From Rossellomorea vietnamensis (GTDB lineage: Bacteria > Bacillota > Bacilli > Bacillales > Bacillaceae_B): a stretch of DNA of 39,898 nt. Both the position numbers and the translations under genes were made by a program. The notes under the pieces were generated by a model. The model was not told where the DNA came from. It ran no database searches and saw only the letters and a program-made list of their open reading frames with translations. Within the stretch, counting starts at the first letter, position 1; each line of letters starts with the position of its first letter. The stretch is from positions 208,780 through 248,677 of the forward strand of contig NZ_VTEI01000004.1 of the NCBI RefSeq assembly GCF_008180415.1, read 5' to 3'. This document shows, piece by piece, positions 31,723 through 39,127 of this stretch.

Positions 31723-32181
31723 TTGGGTATATTCATGATTTTATTCACCTTTTTAGGTGGTCTTACATTAAGCGCACAGTCGGCTATTAATGGTACATTC
31801 AGCCGTAAAGCGGGAACGATCGAGACGACACTCTTAACTTTTCTGACGGGAACCATGTTTCTAGCTATTTTCATTCTCTTTTTCGGTCAGGGAAATGTGC
31901 TTGCGATAGTGGAAGTGCCTAAGTGGCAGCTGAGCGCCGTCTTTTTAGGCGTGATGTTCTTGCTCTTTATTATCGCGGCCGTTCCTGAAATCGGGGTGAT
32001 TGCAGCCAATATCACCGTCATCATTGGGCAGCTTGTAATCGGAGTCGTTATTGATCATTTCGGCTGGTTCAATAGTTTAGTGATTCCTTTGGATATGAAA
32101 CGTTCCGCTGCGCTGGTGTTCATGATGATCGCGCTGTATTTCATTTATAAAGGAAATAAACGCTCCAGTGAAGAGGTTTAG
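31723..32181 (+). CDS. DMT-family (YdcZ/DUF606-type) transporter subunit 2
   Basis: A 152-residue paralogue of the preceding gene with the same five-helix plan and matching landmarks ('GGLTLSAQSAINGTFSRKAG', 'IETTLLTFLTGTMFL', 'ANITVIIGQLVIGVVIDHFG'). TTG start with AGGAGGT about 8 nt upstream, 12 bp after the previous stop. The 'N' and charged residues in helix 1 differ between the two, fitting opposed-topology heterodimer partners as described for small DMT pairs; this is an inference. Confidence 0.82.
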   Translation: MGIFMILFTFLGGLTLSAQSAINGTFSRKAGTIETTLLTFLTGTMFLAIFILFFGQGNVLAIVEVPKWQLSAVFLGVMFLLFIIAAVPEIGVIAANITVIIGQLVIGVVIDHFGWFNSLVIPLDMKRSAALVFMMIALYFIYKGNKRSSEEV

Positions 32182-32224
32182 GGGATTTGCCGGCCAGGTG
32201 CAAGACCTGACCATGTAAAGCCTG

Positions 32225-32305
32225 TTTAATTATCCTGGACTTCAATTCTATGAGTCACTTGGATTTGTAAACACAGGCGAGTTGTTAGAAGAAAGAGAAG
32301 TATAA
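32225..32305 (+). pseudogene. C-terminal relic of a GNAT acetyltransferase
   Basis: The frame 'FNYPGLQFYESLGFVNTGEL' and 'LEEREV', then stop, is the typical GNAT ending (N-x-x-A/G-x-x-F-Y-E-x-x-G-F). There is no upstream coding sequence. Confidence 0.7.
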
Positions 32306-32381
32306 AAGCAAGACCGTAACCATCAATATCCAGCGATATTTTACTAAGGTAAAATAATGTAATAAGGTTTTTTATGGGGGT

Positions 32382-32513
32382 ATGATTAAGTGGATTTTAT
32401 CACTGCTTATTGTAGTCGGTGTCGGGACTATTGTGGGTTTTTTAAAAGAACAATCACAACAAAATAAAAGAATTATTGAGCTGCTAGAGGAGATAAATCA
32501 AAATAATAAGTAA
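32382..32513 (+). CDS. Tiny membrane protein with coiled tail, 43 aa
   Basis: One membrane helix ('WILSLLIVVGVGTIVGFL') followed by a polar, heptad-like tail ('KEQSQQNKRIIELLEEINQ'). ATGGGGGT lies close before the ATG, a modest ribosome site. The terminator at 32567 follows. The pattern is common in small Bacillus envelope proteins; function unknown. Confidence 0.5.
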   Translation: MIKWILSLLIVVGVGTIVGFLKEQSQQNKRIIELLEEINQNNK

Positions 32514-32566
32514 CAAGGAGGCAATAACTGAAGACCAGTTAATGATGTCGTCTTGTTCAACAAAGG

Positions 32567-32602
32567 GAAGCTCATCCGGAATAAGGATGAGCTTCTTTTT
32601 TT
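32567..32602. terminator. Strong terminator
   Basis: GAAGCTCATCC / GGATGAGCTTC with a 6-nt loop, followed by seven T on the plus strand. It overlaps the last codons of the minus-strand gene at 32572. Confidence 0.85.
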
Positions 32603-32739
32603 GTTTCATTTTCTTGAGTAATACTCCGGATTTTGAAATAATTGGTATTAAGATAGAGAAACAGGTTTGTAAAAAAGAGTACCTTATCAAGAACCGCAGC
32701 AGACGATAAAATTCCTAATAAGGTTAAAGTGAGTCCCAT
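32572..32739 (-). CDS. Small membrane protein, 55 aa
   Basis: ATG 32739 is preceded by AGGAGGT at ideal spacing, which decides the start over longer frames. The product has one or two hydrophobic segments ('MGLTLTLLGILSSAAVL', 'VLFFTNLFLYL') and a charged tail 'SITQENETKKEAHPYSG'. The 3' end overlaps a plus-strand terminator. Not recognised. Confidence 0.55.
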   Translation of the reverse strand: MGLTLTLLGILSSAAVLDKVLFFTNLFLYLNTNYFKIRSITQENETKKEAHPYSG

Positions 32740-32873
32740 TATAAACCTCCTAGTAGAATACTGTAGGTTCTCAGCCTTAAAGTTTTGAAACCTTATTCTT
32801 TTGGCAATCGTCATACCACTGCATGGGATTGTTCATCACGTGTACAAAATTTACATTGGGGAGGTGGTTGGTT

Positions 32874-33047
32874 GTGGAGATCATGATAGGGGTTTTCATT
32901 GCGGTTTTGCTGCTTTTTTTCTCTTCTTTGGAACTTTGGTATGCGCCAGATAATAGTTCATTATTTAAGAACTTTAGAAAGAAACTAATGATTATTCTTC
33001 CGTTGTTTTTATTATCTTTTGTTCTCTATTCTTTCTTTCTTGCGTGA
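32874..33047 (+). CDS. Small two-span membrane protein, 57 aa
   Basis: GTG 32874 is chosen because GGGGAGGTGG ends about 7 nt before it; the ATG at 32823 has no site. Two membrane helices ('IMIGVFIAVLLLFFSSL' and 'KLMIILPLFLLSFVLYS') flank a short loop 'WYAPDNSSLFKNFRK'. Not recognised. Confidence 0.55.
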   Translation: MEIMIGVFIAVLLLFFSSLELWYAPDNSSLFKNFRKKLMIILPLFLLSFVLYSFFLA

Positions 33048-33161
33048 TTATCTGTTTAATTGCTGATCGGTTTTTCTCAAAAAAGCAGCTTCTTTGACTG
33101 ACAATCTTCACCTTAAGAAATTTAAGGTAGGTGCTAAGGCAGCTAGAAGGGAGATGGTGGA

Positions 33162-33662
33162 TTGAAAAATATAATTCTTATTGTTCTGTTTCTGTTTCCA
33201 CTTCTGATTGTCGGCTGTAACAGTCCTGAAACGATGGAAGATGTCTTTCATGATGAAATGAAAAATAATAAAGATGTTGACGAATACAAGGTAGTAGAGA
33301 AAGTGCAAGAAGATAATATTATTATTTTTACTTCCCATACAGAAGATGATGTTTACAACAATCACCATCCAAAACTTGCACACTTTACAAAATCTGATGA
33401 CAAATGGTTATGGAAAAGAACCAATGTATGTCCTTTAGATGAATGGAGTGGCTATCTGGATGGAGAGTCGCATTTATGGTGTGGAACTTTAACTGAACCA
33501 AGACATGAGAAAGTTATTGTCGGCGATGAAGAAACGAAAATGGTCGAAATGGACGATGGTGTTAAAAGGGTTTGGTATCACTTTGGTAAAAACACTAACG
33601 TAGATATTAAAGTGATAGTAACAAATGGTACCAAAGAATGGCTTAAAGAAGCGGAAAATTAA
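33162..33662 (+). CDS. Putative lipoprotein, 166 aa
   Basis: TTG start with GGGAGATGG upstream. A lipoprotein signal ('KNIILIVLFLFPLLIVGC', lipid cysteine at residue 19) precedes a mature domain of about 145 residues. This has many charged residues, two further cysteines ('NVCPLDEW', 'HLWCGTL') that could form a disulfide, and a His/Asn-rich strand 'DDVYNNHHPKLAHF'. I do not recognise the family. It is one of several orphan lipoproteins in this part of the window. Confidence 0.7.
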   Translation: MKNIILIVLFLFPLLIVGCNSPETMEDVFHDEMKNNKDVDEYKVVEKVQEDNIIIFTSHTEDDVYNNHHPKLAHFTKSDDKWLWKRTNVCPLDEWSGYLDGESHLWCGTLTEPRHEKVIVGDEETKMVEMDDGVKRVWYHFGKNTNVDIKVIVTNGTKEWLKEAEN

Positions 33663-33679
33663 TTTTACACAATAAATGG

Positions 33680-33722
33680 GGCATTTGTTAATATGCAGCC
33701 GCCCTTTGTTCAGTAAAGAGTC
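33680..33722. repeat. TGAACAAGCAGC-family intergenic repeat, copy 1 (plus orientation)
   Basis: GCATTTGTTAATATGCAGCCGCCCTTTGTTCA, a diverged copy of the repeats at 34085, 36952, 37587, 38176 and 39027. Confidence 0.6.
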
Positions 33723-33784
33723 AGCATAGTTGAACAAGAAATTCGGCAATGGAGTTTATTTGTTACTGAAAGGAGATGTATTCT

Positions 33785-34081
33785 ATGAACTTTCTTTTAT
33801 TCATTTTATCGATTTTTGTTTTGTTGTTCGCCTTGAGAAAGGTCTCTATGATTAAATATTCCAAAAGACATTCTGTTTTTAAAGATGTTCAGCAAAATGC
33901 AAAATCATTATTATGGGGAGTTTTAGTGATTTCAGCAATTATATTTATTCCTTATCAAATTTGGGTTTTAACTGGAGAGCCGCAAACCTTTGGTGCAGTA
34001 TATATTATCGGCGGAACGGCTCTTTTAACAATAGCTCTAAGTTTTATTTTTTATTATAAAAGCGCAGTGAAATATAACTAA
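33785..34081 (+). CDS. Three-span membrane protein, 98 aa
   Basis: ATG 33785 is preferred: AAAGGAG ends 9 nt upstream, whereas the ATG at 33776 touches the site. Membrane spans lie at about residues 2-18 ('FLLFILSIFVLLFAL'), 46-63 ('SLLWGVLVISAIIFIP') and 74-91 ('VYIIGGTALLTIALSFI'). A basic cytosolic loop 'MIKYSKRHSVFKD' follows the first. Not recognised. Confidence 0.6.
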   Translation: MNFLLFILSIFVLLFALRKVSMIKYSKRHSVFKDVQQNAKSLLWGVLVISAIIFIPYQIWVLTGEPQTFGAVYIIGGTALLTIALSFIFYYKSAVKYN

Positions 34082-34084
34082 CCG

Positions 34085-34135
34085 TTTCGTTTGCCGATCA
34101 AGCAGCCGCCCTTTACTCAAGTAAAGGGAGGATAG
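34085..34135. repeat. TGAACAAGCAGC-family intergenic repeat, copy 2 (plus orientation)
   Basis: TTTGCCGATCAAGCAGCCGCCCTTTACTCAAGTAAAGGG contains the perfect hairpin CCCTTTAC-TCAA-GTAAAGGG. Confidence 0.65.
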
Positions 34136-34189
34136 TTTATTAAAACAGAATTTAAAAGAGACGAGATAATATTATATGGGGGTTTGGTT

Positions 34190-34306
34190 ATGTGGATAGG
34201 AATAGTCCTAGCTTTTATCGGCGGAGCTTTAACGCTTTGGTTGGGGGTTTTGGGGTATAGTTATTACAAATATTATGCTGGGGTTTTTAACTGGAAAATT
34301 TCTTAA
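34190..34306 (+). CDS. Possible tiny membrane protein, 38 aa
   Basis: The frame 'MWIGIVLAFIGGALTLWLG' then 'VLGYSYYKYYAGVFNWKIS' is a single membrane helix with an aromatic tail. The ribosome site is poor (GGGGGTTT), so this is a candidate only. Confidence 0.35.
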   Translation: MWIGIVLAFIGGALTLWLGVLGYSYYKYYAGVFNWKIS

Positions 34307-34740
34307 TTACTATTTGAACTATGTGGACGAAAACATACAATAGCGATTCTGCTAACGAGGTCTTTAATCGAAGAAAATTGAATAAAGACATAAGAACCCC
34401 AATCCATTAGATCTGGATTTGCTACTGTTAAATGCAATAATCTTCTGCTATTTTGGATATGATATGGAAGTCCACCCATAACGAACCCCCTTCCCATCGT
34501 GTAACAACTCCTTAAGCTGAGAATTCAATCCAGCATCTTCTCATGTTGAATTCACCAACACGGTAAAGATTGGATAACGCAGGGCAGGAGCTGATATTAA
34601 AGGGGACCCCAACCCCGGAATCCTCTAGCTGTGATTCAATGGAAAAGCCGTCTCTTTTACAAAGAGTGATATTGCTTACCCACAATTCCCTGTCAAAATG
34701 GTATACTAGTCCTAACTAAGTTTTAAGAGGTGTAAATGAA
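34307..34740. other. Gene-poor stretch
   Basis: A 64-codon minus-strand frame (34303-34497) has a possible ribosome site but unconvincing composition. Otherwise I see no gene. The end of the stretch carries AAGAGGTG as the ribosome site of the STAS gene and a TATACT (about 34702) that could be its -10. Confidence 0.4.
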
Positions 34741-35229
34741 ATGAGCGAGTCACAAACTCCCGAAGAGGAAATTCGTCAACTGAGGGAAAGAGTAGAGGAA
34801 TGCGAAAAGCTGATCGATGAACTTTCAACTCCGATTATTCCTTCCATTATTCCTGAAACGATGCTGGTTCCGTTAACAGGGTCGTTGAATGAGAAACGGT
34901 TGGATAATATTCAAAAGAAAGTTTTGTTCAGCATCCAAAAACAAAAGGCAGACACGGTCCTGATTGATTTTACGGGAATCAGCCATTTAGAGGTTGAAGA
35001 ACTCGGCCTGCAAAACTTGATCTATCGAATCAGCGAGCTTCAGGCTGGATTGAACCTAATGGGCGTGGAAACAATCTTCGTCGGATTCAAACCGAACTTC
35101 GCTCATGAAATGGTCATCTCCGGAGTCGATACAACCAAGTTCATCACACACGCAACCTTCCGCGACGGACTGAAGTATTTAATGAGTAAAAAAGGGCTCG
35201 AGTTCATAGAAACCGAACCAGCGAAGTAA
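34741..35229 (+). CDS. STAS-domain protein, RsbR-like, lacking both phospho-threonines
   Basis: A 162-residue protein with a short N-terminal coiled coil (residues 5-28) and an RsbR-type STAS domain from about residue 38 ('PETMLVPLTGSLNEKR', 'VLIDFTGI', 'VETIFVGFKPNFAHEM', 'FRDGLKYLM'). RsbR proteins build the stressosome that controls SigB by releasing RsbT after phosphorylation on two threonines. Aligned by eye, the first site (DTGV-VDT pattern) is V85 with E84 before it, and the second (RPE-AQT pattern) is E123 in 'KPNFAHEM'. It also lacks the globin-like N-terminal sensor. It may be a constitutive or regulatory stressosome component. Confidence 0.75.
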   Translation: MSESQTPEEEIRQLRERVEECEKLIDELSTPIIPSIIPETMLVPLTGSLNEKRLDNIQKKVLFSIQKQKADTVLIDFTGISHLEVEELGLQNLIYRISELQAGLNLMGVETIFVGFKPNFAHEMVISGVDTTKFITHATFRDGLKYLMSKKGLEFIETEPAK

Positions 35230-35235
35230 AGAGGG

Positions 35236-35266
35236 ACCATTATCTTTCAGAGATGATGGTTTTTTT
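35236..35266 (+). terminator. Terminator of the STAS gene
   Basis: ACCATTATC / GATGATGGT with a short loop, followed by TTTTTTT, 7 nt after the stop codon. Confidence 0.8.
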
Positions 35267-35399
35267 GTTATTTGAATTATTTAAGCGGGCCAACTTAGAA
35301 TGGTGCAAGATTAAATAGCATGGTTTAATTAGGTAGTGTTTTAACCAGTATGAGTTTTATCCGTACCTCTAAGCTGGTTACTCAAAGAGGTGCAGATCC

Positions 35400-35684
35400 T
35401 TAATTAAGAATTCCCTCGATGTAAAGCACGATCTCTGGTAATAAAACGAATAGAGCAATCAAGCCTAGAACTGTGATTAGGAATATCCAACCTTTTTTAA
35501 GCTTTAACTGTGCATACATGGATATTAGTACAAGGATGTTATAAATGGCAATAGCAGTGAACCAAACTTCATGTGTTCTATTTGGGTCTGGTGCAGAAAT
35601 ATTAAATACTGCGCCCAAACCAATAATTGTTGCCACAAGGAAAATGAAAACGTGTATCGTTATGACTGTTTTTTTAAACATCAT
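35400..35684 (-). CDS. Three-span membrane protein, 94 aa
   Basis: AAAGGAGAG precedes the ATG. Spans lie at about residues 8-27 ('TIHVFIFLVATIIGLGAVF'), 41-58 ('WFTAIAIYNILVLISMYA') and 66-86 ('WIFLITVLGLIALFVLLPE'). A short outer loop 'NISAPDPNRTHE' separates spans 1 and 2. Not recognised. It is 27 bp downstream of the next minus-strand gene, probably its operon partner. Confidence 0.65.
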   Translation of the reverse strand: MMFKKTVITIHVFIFLVATIIGLGAVFNISAPDPNRTHEVWFTAIAIYNILVLISMYAQLKLKKGWIFLITVLGLIALFVLLPEIVLYIEGILN

Positions 35685-35711
35685 TTTCTCTCCTTTCGTG
35701 GAGGGCAGCTG

Positions 35712-36128
35712 CTAAACTGACCTATGAAGCCTTTCTGGGTTTTTCCAAACAGATACGAGCAAGTAAATCAAATTAATAAGCGCAAGAGCACTCGGGACGT
35801 AAATGCTGACATTACTTAAACGAGCATATTCAGCACTATAATATTCAGCCCCGGCCGCGTACCAGAATTTGTTCAGCCAGCCAAAAATAGCAATAGAACC
35901 GAAAATCCCCAGTGATAATAAGTAGAATCCTTTAGATTTTGTTAATAGTGTTCCGATTAGAACAATGATACCGGAGACAATAAAAAATCTCTGAGCCAAT
36001 GCAGACTCTTCAGGGGTAAAATTAACGGGGATGTCTGAGGTGATTAACATCCGGTAGGCAAAAGCAAGGAACCAAAGTGCTGTACCTATCCCAAACAAAA
36101 TAAATCCTGTGATGTTTCTCCAATTCAT
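35712..36128 (-). CDS. Four-span membrane protein, 138 aa
   Basis: ATG 36128 has AAAGGGCGGA about 6 nt upstream; the longer frame from 36173 lacks a site. Four helices are visible ('ITGFILFGIGTALWFLAF', 'FFIVSGIIVLIGTLL', 'FYLLSLGIFGSIAIFGWL', 'VPSALALINLIYLLVSVW'). An outer loop of about 25 polar/aromatic residues ('WYAAGAEYYSAEYARLS') lies before the last. Not recognised. Confidence 0.65.
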   Translation of the reverse strand: MNWRNITGFILFGIGTALWFLAFAYRMLITSDIPVNFTPEESALAQRFFIVSGIIVLIGTLLTKSKGFYLLSLGIFGSIAIFGWLNKFWYAAGAEYYSAEYARLSNVSIYVPSALALINLIYLLVSVWKNPERLHRSV

Positions 36129-36242
36129 AATATCCGCCCTTTTATATTCATGTTTCCATATGACGAGTTTCACATACTTATAGTTTCATAACACAATAAA
36201 GTGATCTACCGTGTTTCAATTAGGCACCTTTTTAACAAATAA

Positions 36243-36419
36243 TCACAGGCTTTGAAAAAGCATAATGGTTATAACGAATGCAGATAGGGATCCGGCAGAC
36301 AGTAATGTGATCATTTTTCTCCAGTCTATTTCTTTTGAAGGTTTTACAGCCTCTCTAGATACCATAACCCATACAGCCATTGATACTATAACTAAGATGA
36401 AAGTGATTTCTTTAGACAC
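36243..36419 (-). CDS. Small two-span membrane protein, 58 aa
   Basis: GTG 36419 is preferred because GGAGG lies 8 nt upstream of it, inside the longer frame that starts at 36434. Spans 'ITFILVIVSMAVWVMVS' and 'LLSAGSLSAFVITIMLF' flank a basic loop 'REAVKPSKEIDWRK'. Not recognised. The following ~295 bp upstream (to 36714) hold no gene that I can support. Confidence 0.5.
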   Translation of the reverse strand: MSKEITFILVIVSMAVWVMVSREAVKPSKEIDWRKMITLLSAGSLSAFVITIMLFQSL

Positions 36420-36714
36420 ATAAGCCGCCTCCATAAAATAAAATCCATCTTCATACCAGGATATCTAACAATCGCTGAAGTAACGAAAGGAGGGGGATGC
36501 TATCCAGCAAACACCCTCACTATAAGGGAACTATATAAAGAAAACGCCTGAGAGCGATAAGATGAAACAAACAAAGAAAAAAGCGAAGTGTTTCATTTGC
36601 TTCTGCTTTTTGCAACCTCAACACCTCCTTGAACTGTTGTGAACAGAAAATTCTCATAATTCACTATCCTTATTTTGTTACAGTGAAAACTCATCACTTC
36701 AATCAGCTTAAGGT

Positions 36715-36903
36715 TTATTTGGAATTTCTAAGATTTAAGATTTTATATAGATGGAACACGGTACCTAAAACCACTATTACAATCGTAATGCTCAATAAAA
36801 TTGGACTACTCCAAAATTCATCATTATTAAACAGCACAAAAGTTACAATTCCCCAAAAAACTACCAAAGATATAATTCTATTTGTTATTTCTGATTTAAA
36901 CAT
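36715..36903 (-). CDS. Small two-span membrane protein, 62 aa
   Basis: ATG 36903 with AGGAGTG about 8 nt upstream. Helices 'IISLVVFWGIVTFVLF' and 'PILLSITIVIVVLGTVF' are separated by 'NNDEFWSS'; the tail 'KILNLRNSK' is basic. Not recognised. Followed upstream by repeat copy 3 of the TGAACAAGCAGC family. Confidence 0.6.
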   Translation of the reverse strand: MFKSEITNRIISLVVFWGIVTFVLFNNDEFWSSPILLSITIVIVVLGTVFHLYKILNLRNSK

Positions 36904-36951
36904 TTACTTACACTCCTATTAATTTGAATGCTGACATTTAATTGAACAATC

Positions 36952-36986
36952 CTCTGGGGGAGCGGCTTGTTGTTCAGCAAACGCCT
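36952..36986. repeat. TGAACAAGCAGC-family intergenic repeat, copy 3 (minus orientation)
   Basis: GGGGGAGCGGCTTGTTGTTCAGCAAACGCC; shorter and more diverged than copies 4-6. Confidence 0.55.
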
Positions 36987-37012
36987 ACGTTTGTTTAAGA
37001 AGAGAACCCTTT

Positions 37013-37543
37013 TTAATTGCTTGAAGAAGATATTGGAGTCATTGAGTTAGCGATAGTTTCCAATTGTACTAATGTAATTTCCTCGCCTCTTGATAATATA
37101 GATAGCGTATGGAATGCCTGATTGTCTTTCGTCCAAATAATTGTTTTATTGTCTTCATTATCTTTTCGTATCTTCGCTTCGATGCCACTATCTAATTTAA
37201 TCGTTTCTGCCCCATTCTTATCAAAGTTATCAAGGCCTTCTAAATAGGAAGTTGTGAAATGCACGACAATTTTATCGGTTTTTTCTTCAGCAACAGAAAC
37301 ATAATCTAAGGCTGTAAGGATTACCTTTCCATCGGACGTTTCATCTTTATGATAGCTTGGTTTCTCTACTTTGAATGGAAACTCGGTAGGAACAATCATT
37401 TTTTCTTGAATTTCCTCAGGCAATTCATTTACTTGGTCAAAAAATGCCTGCGGATACTCATCAATAGGTAACTCATAATTAGTTTGGTTAGTACAAGCTG
37501 CCATCGATAAAGTTAATAACAAAATACTTGGCAGTTTCTTCAT
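37013..37543 (-). CDS. Lipoprotein with anti-sigma-like (DUF4367-type) domain
   Basis: A 176-residue lipoprotein (lipobox L-S-M-A-A-C, cysteine 17; AAAGGGGGAG upstream). Its mature domain parallels the outer domain of the anti-sigma factor at 24929: 'VPTEFPFKV' against 'IPTKFPFEV', 'LDYVSV' against 'IDFVSS', 'TIIWTKDNQAFHTLSILS' against 'ILTWDDDNNHYSLGYMS', and a final 'LETIANSM' against 'LINVAKSA'. It therefore looks like a soluble or tethered version of that sensor domain without the cytosolic sigma-binding part. It might bind the same ligand or compete for it; this is speculative. Confidence 0.7.
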   Translation of the reverse strand: MKKLPSILLLTLSMAACTNQTNYELPIDEYPQAFFDQVNELPEEIQEKMIVPTEFPFKVEKPSYHKDETSDGKVILTALDYVSVAEEKTDKIVVHFTTSYLEGLDNFDKNGAETIKLDSGIEAKIRKDNEDNKTIIWTKDNQAFHTLSILSRGEEITLVQLETIANSMTPISSSSN

Positions 37544-37586
37544 AGTAAATCTCCCCCTTTAAAACTTAATAAATTGTGAAGCATGT

Positions 37587-37640
37587 CAGTAACCTGCCCT
37601 ATACATGAACAAAGGGCAGCTGCTTGTTCAGCAAATGCCA
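37587..37640. repeat. TGAACAAGCAGC-family intergenic repeat, copy 4 (minus orientation)
   Basis: On the minus strand: GGCATTTGCTGAACAAGCAG, then a CCCTTTGTTCATGTATAGGG hairpin, then GCAGGTTAC. It lies between two minus-strand genes. Confidence 0.75.
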
Positions 37641-37726
37641 ACTTTAATAGAAAAGGCCTCTATATCGAATAGCGATATTTATAAGAAATTTAATTCTTTC
37701 ATTTCACAGCTTAATGAATGAAGAAA

Positions 37727-38116
37727 TTAGAGCTGAAGCACAATTATGACTGCTATTGTTCCTAGAAACATCTCAGTTATCGTTAAAATTGCTTGTTTTG
37801 GGTGTGCACTATATTTCCACTCAAAAAATAACCTTACCGAATAATCCAAGACAAGAAAAAGGATTATTCCACAAGCAAATAAGTAGATGTTTTCCTCAAA
37901 ATATTTCAACTGAATAAAAACAAGGACTCCCAAAGTAACTGAAGAAATATTTCTTATCCATTTGTCAATTTTTCTGTGTAAATCATTTATATAATTATAG
38001 GAAATGAACCCTTTTTTTACTTTTTCAATTTTAAAAACCTTTCTTAAAATAAACTGAACCATTGAAATAATTACAGAAGCTATAACGATGATTACACCTA
38101 ATTTAATCCAAAACAT
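37727..38116 (-). CDS. Membrane protein, probably DUF4181 type
   Basis: ATG 38116 has GGGGGAA about 7 nt upstream and is chosen over the frame start 30 bp earlier. About 129 residues with four membrane helices ('LGVIIVIASVIISMVQFIL', 'VTLGVLVFIQL', 'YLFACGIILFLVLDYSV', 'MFLGTIAVIIVLQL'). A conserved-looking loop 'YNYINDLHRKIDKWIR' is, as I recall, the hallmark of Bacillus DUF4181 proteins of unknown function. Confidence 0.65.
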   Translation of the reverse strand: MFWIKLGVIIVIASVIISMVQFILRKVFKIEKVKKGFISYNYINDLHRKIDKWIRNISSVTLGVLVFIQLKYFEENIYLFACGIILFLVLDYSVRLFFEWKYSAHPKQAILTITEMFLGTIAVIIVLQL

Positions 38117-38175
38117 AAAGTATTCCCCCCATTTGACGATTACCACATTTCTATTTTGGGAATTCGGAAATTCTG

Positions 38176-38230
38176 TTAACCTCCCCTATAAATAAACAGA
38201 GGGGCAGCTGCTTGTTCAGCAAATGCCCCC
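38176..38230. repeat. TGAACAAGCAGC-family intergenic repeat, copy 5 (minus orientation)
   Basis: On the minus strand: GGGCATTTGCTGAACAAGCA, then a CCCCTCTGTTTATTTATAGGGG hairpin, then AGGTTAAC. Confidence 0.75.
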
Positions 38231-38337
38231 CTTTAACAGAACAACGCTTATACCTGAAGCGAGTGGAAAGCATCCTGAAAAACTTCAACTCAAATGAACT
38301 GTGCCTATTTTTTATCTTTACCAAATTTCAGTTCTTC

Positions 38338-38892
38338 TTATTTTAAGGCATTCTCAAGCTTTTCATATTGGCCCTTATGATATTGAATACCCGTGATTAC
38401 GCCTTCCTCATCAGTTTGTATATTGCCGTTATAATTGTAAATGTACCACTTTCATCACTTTCTTTTTTTCGTATAGGATACTTCAGCAGCAAAGGTGTAG
38501 TAGTCCTCGTCTTCTTCAAGTGTGATTTCCTCTGTTGCCAAAACATAATCAGGGTAAGCAAATCTCAAGAATTGAATAGCGCCATTAGAATTGATGAAAC
38601 CCTCTAAAAGACTTTCGCTCATATAAGGCTCGAAATTATTTTGATAGTACTCAGAAATACTTTCGCTTCTTCTTTCCAAATCTTCAACTTTTCCCGAAAA
38701 AGCCTCCTCATACTCCTCGGTTGGTCCAGTAAACGCATTTTCTAGGAAAGCTTCAATGTTTTGTTCAGCAGCACTTTGGGTTCCGGCATCTTCTGAGTTG
38801 TCCCCTGAGGTTTCGGAGTTTGTGCAGCCTGTGGCTAAAAGCAGAATTCCCACTAATATCAAGGGCTGAACGTGTTTTTTGATGCTGCTAAT
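38338..38892 (-). pseudogene. Lipoprotein gene broken by two compensating frameshifts
   Basis: The first part encodes a lipoprotein ('LILVGILLLATGC' lipobox, then an acidic mature domain) that stops after 'AAEVSYTKKRK'. Beyond the stop, reading with one base skipped in the A7 run (minus strand, near 38465) gives 'TKKESDESGTFTI', and shifting back gives 'YNYNGNIQTDEEGVITGIQY' and 'HKGQYEKLENALK' to a natural stop at 38338. The intact ancestor was thus about 180 residues. The start is also odd: AAAGGGTGAT precedes ATT 38892, which opens an in-frame signal peptide (SSIKKHVQP...), whereas the nearest standard start is TTG 38862. Decay or sequencing error. Confidence 0.65.
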
Positions 38893-39026
38893 TTTGTATC
38901 ACCCTTTCAATTATTCTTATACGCTATTCTACGATACAGGACGACAAATAGTTTCAAAGTTATTCCAATTCTGTAATGTCTTTGCCTAATGTTAGTGAAT
39001 ATCAAGGTACACCCCTATACGATTCG

Positions 39027-39080
39027 GCTGACCTGCCCCTTTACTTGAATAAAGGACGGCTGCTTGTTCAGCAAACGCCA
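39027..39080. repeat. TGAACAAGCAGC-family intergenic repeat, copy 6 (minus orientation)
   Basis: On the minus strand: GGCGTTTGCTGAACAAGCAG, then CCGTCCTTTATTCAAGTAAAGG, then GGCAGGTCAGC. Partial matches also occur at 39481-39515 and at the right window edge (AAACCTGCCCT). Confidence 0.75.
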
Positions 39081-39127
39081 ATAAGAGAGGAAATCACCAG
39101 GTAAGCGTACTATTGTCCGTTCTTCTT

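Noticed and set aside
34303..34497. A 64-codon minus-strand frame (MGGLPYHIQ...) with AAGGAG or AAGGGGG upstream
   Set aside because: Possible ribosome sites exist, but the sequence has no recognisable family and unconvincing composition; too weak to call as a gene.
33680..39080. The TGCTGAACAAGCAGC repeats as integron attC sites
   Set aside because: They lack the GTTRRRY/RYYYAAC core sites and typical R-L box order, and no integrase gene is visible.
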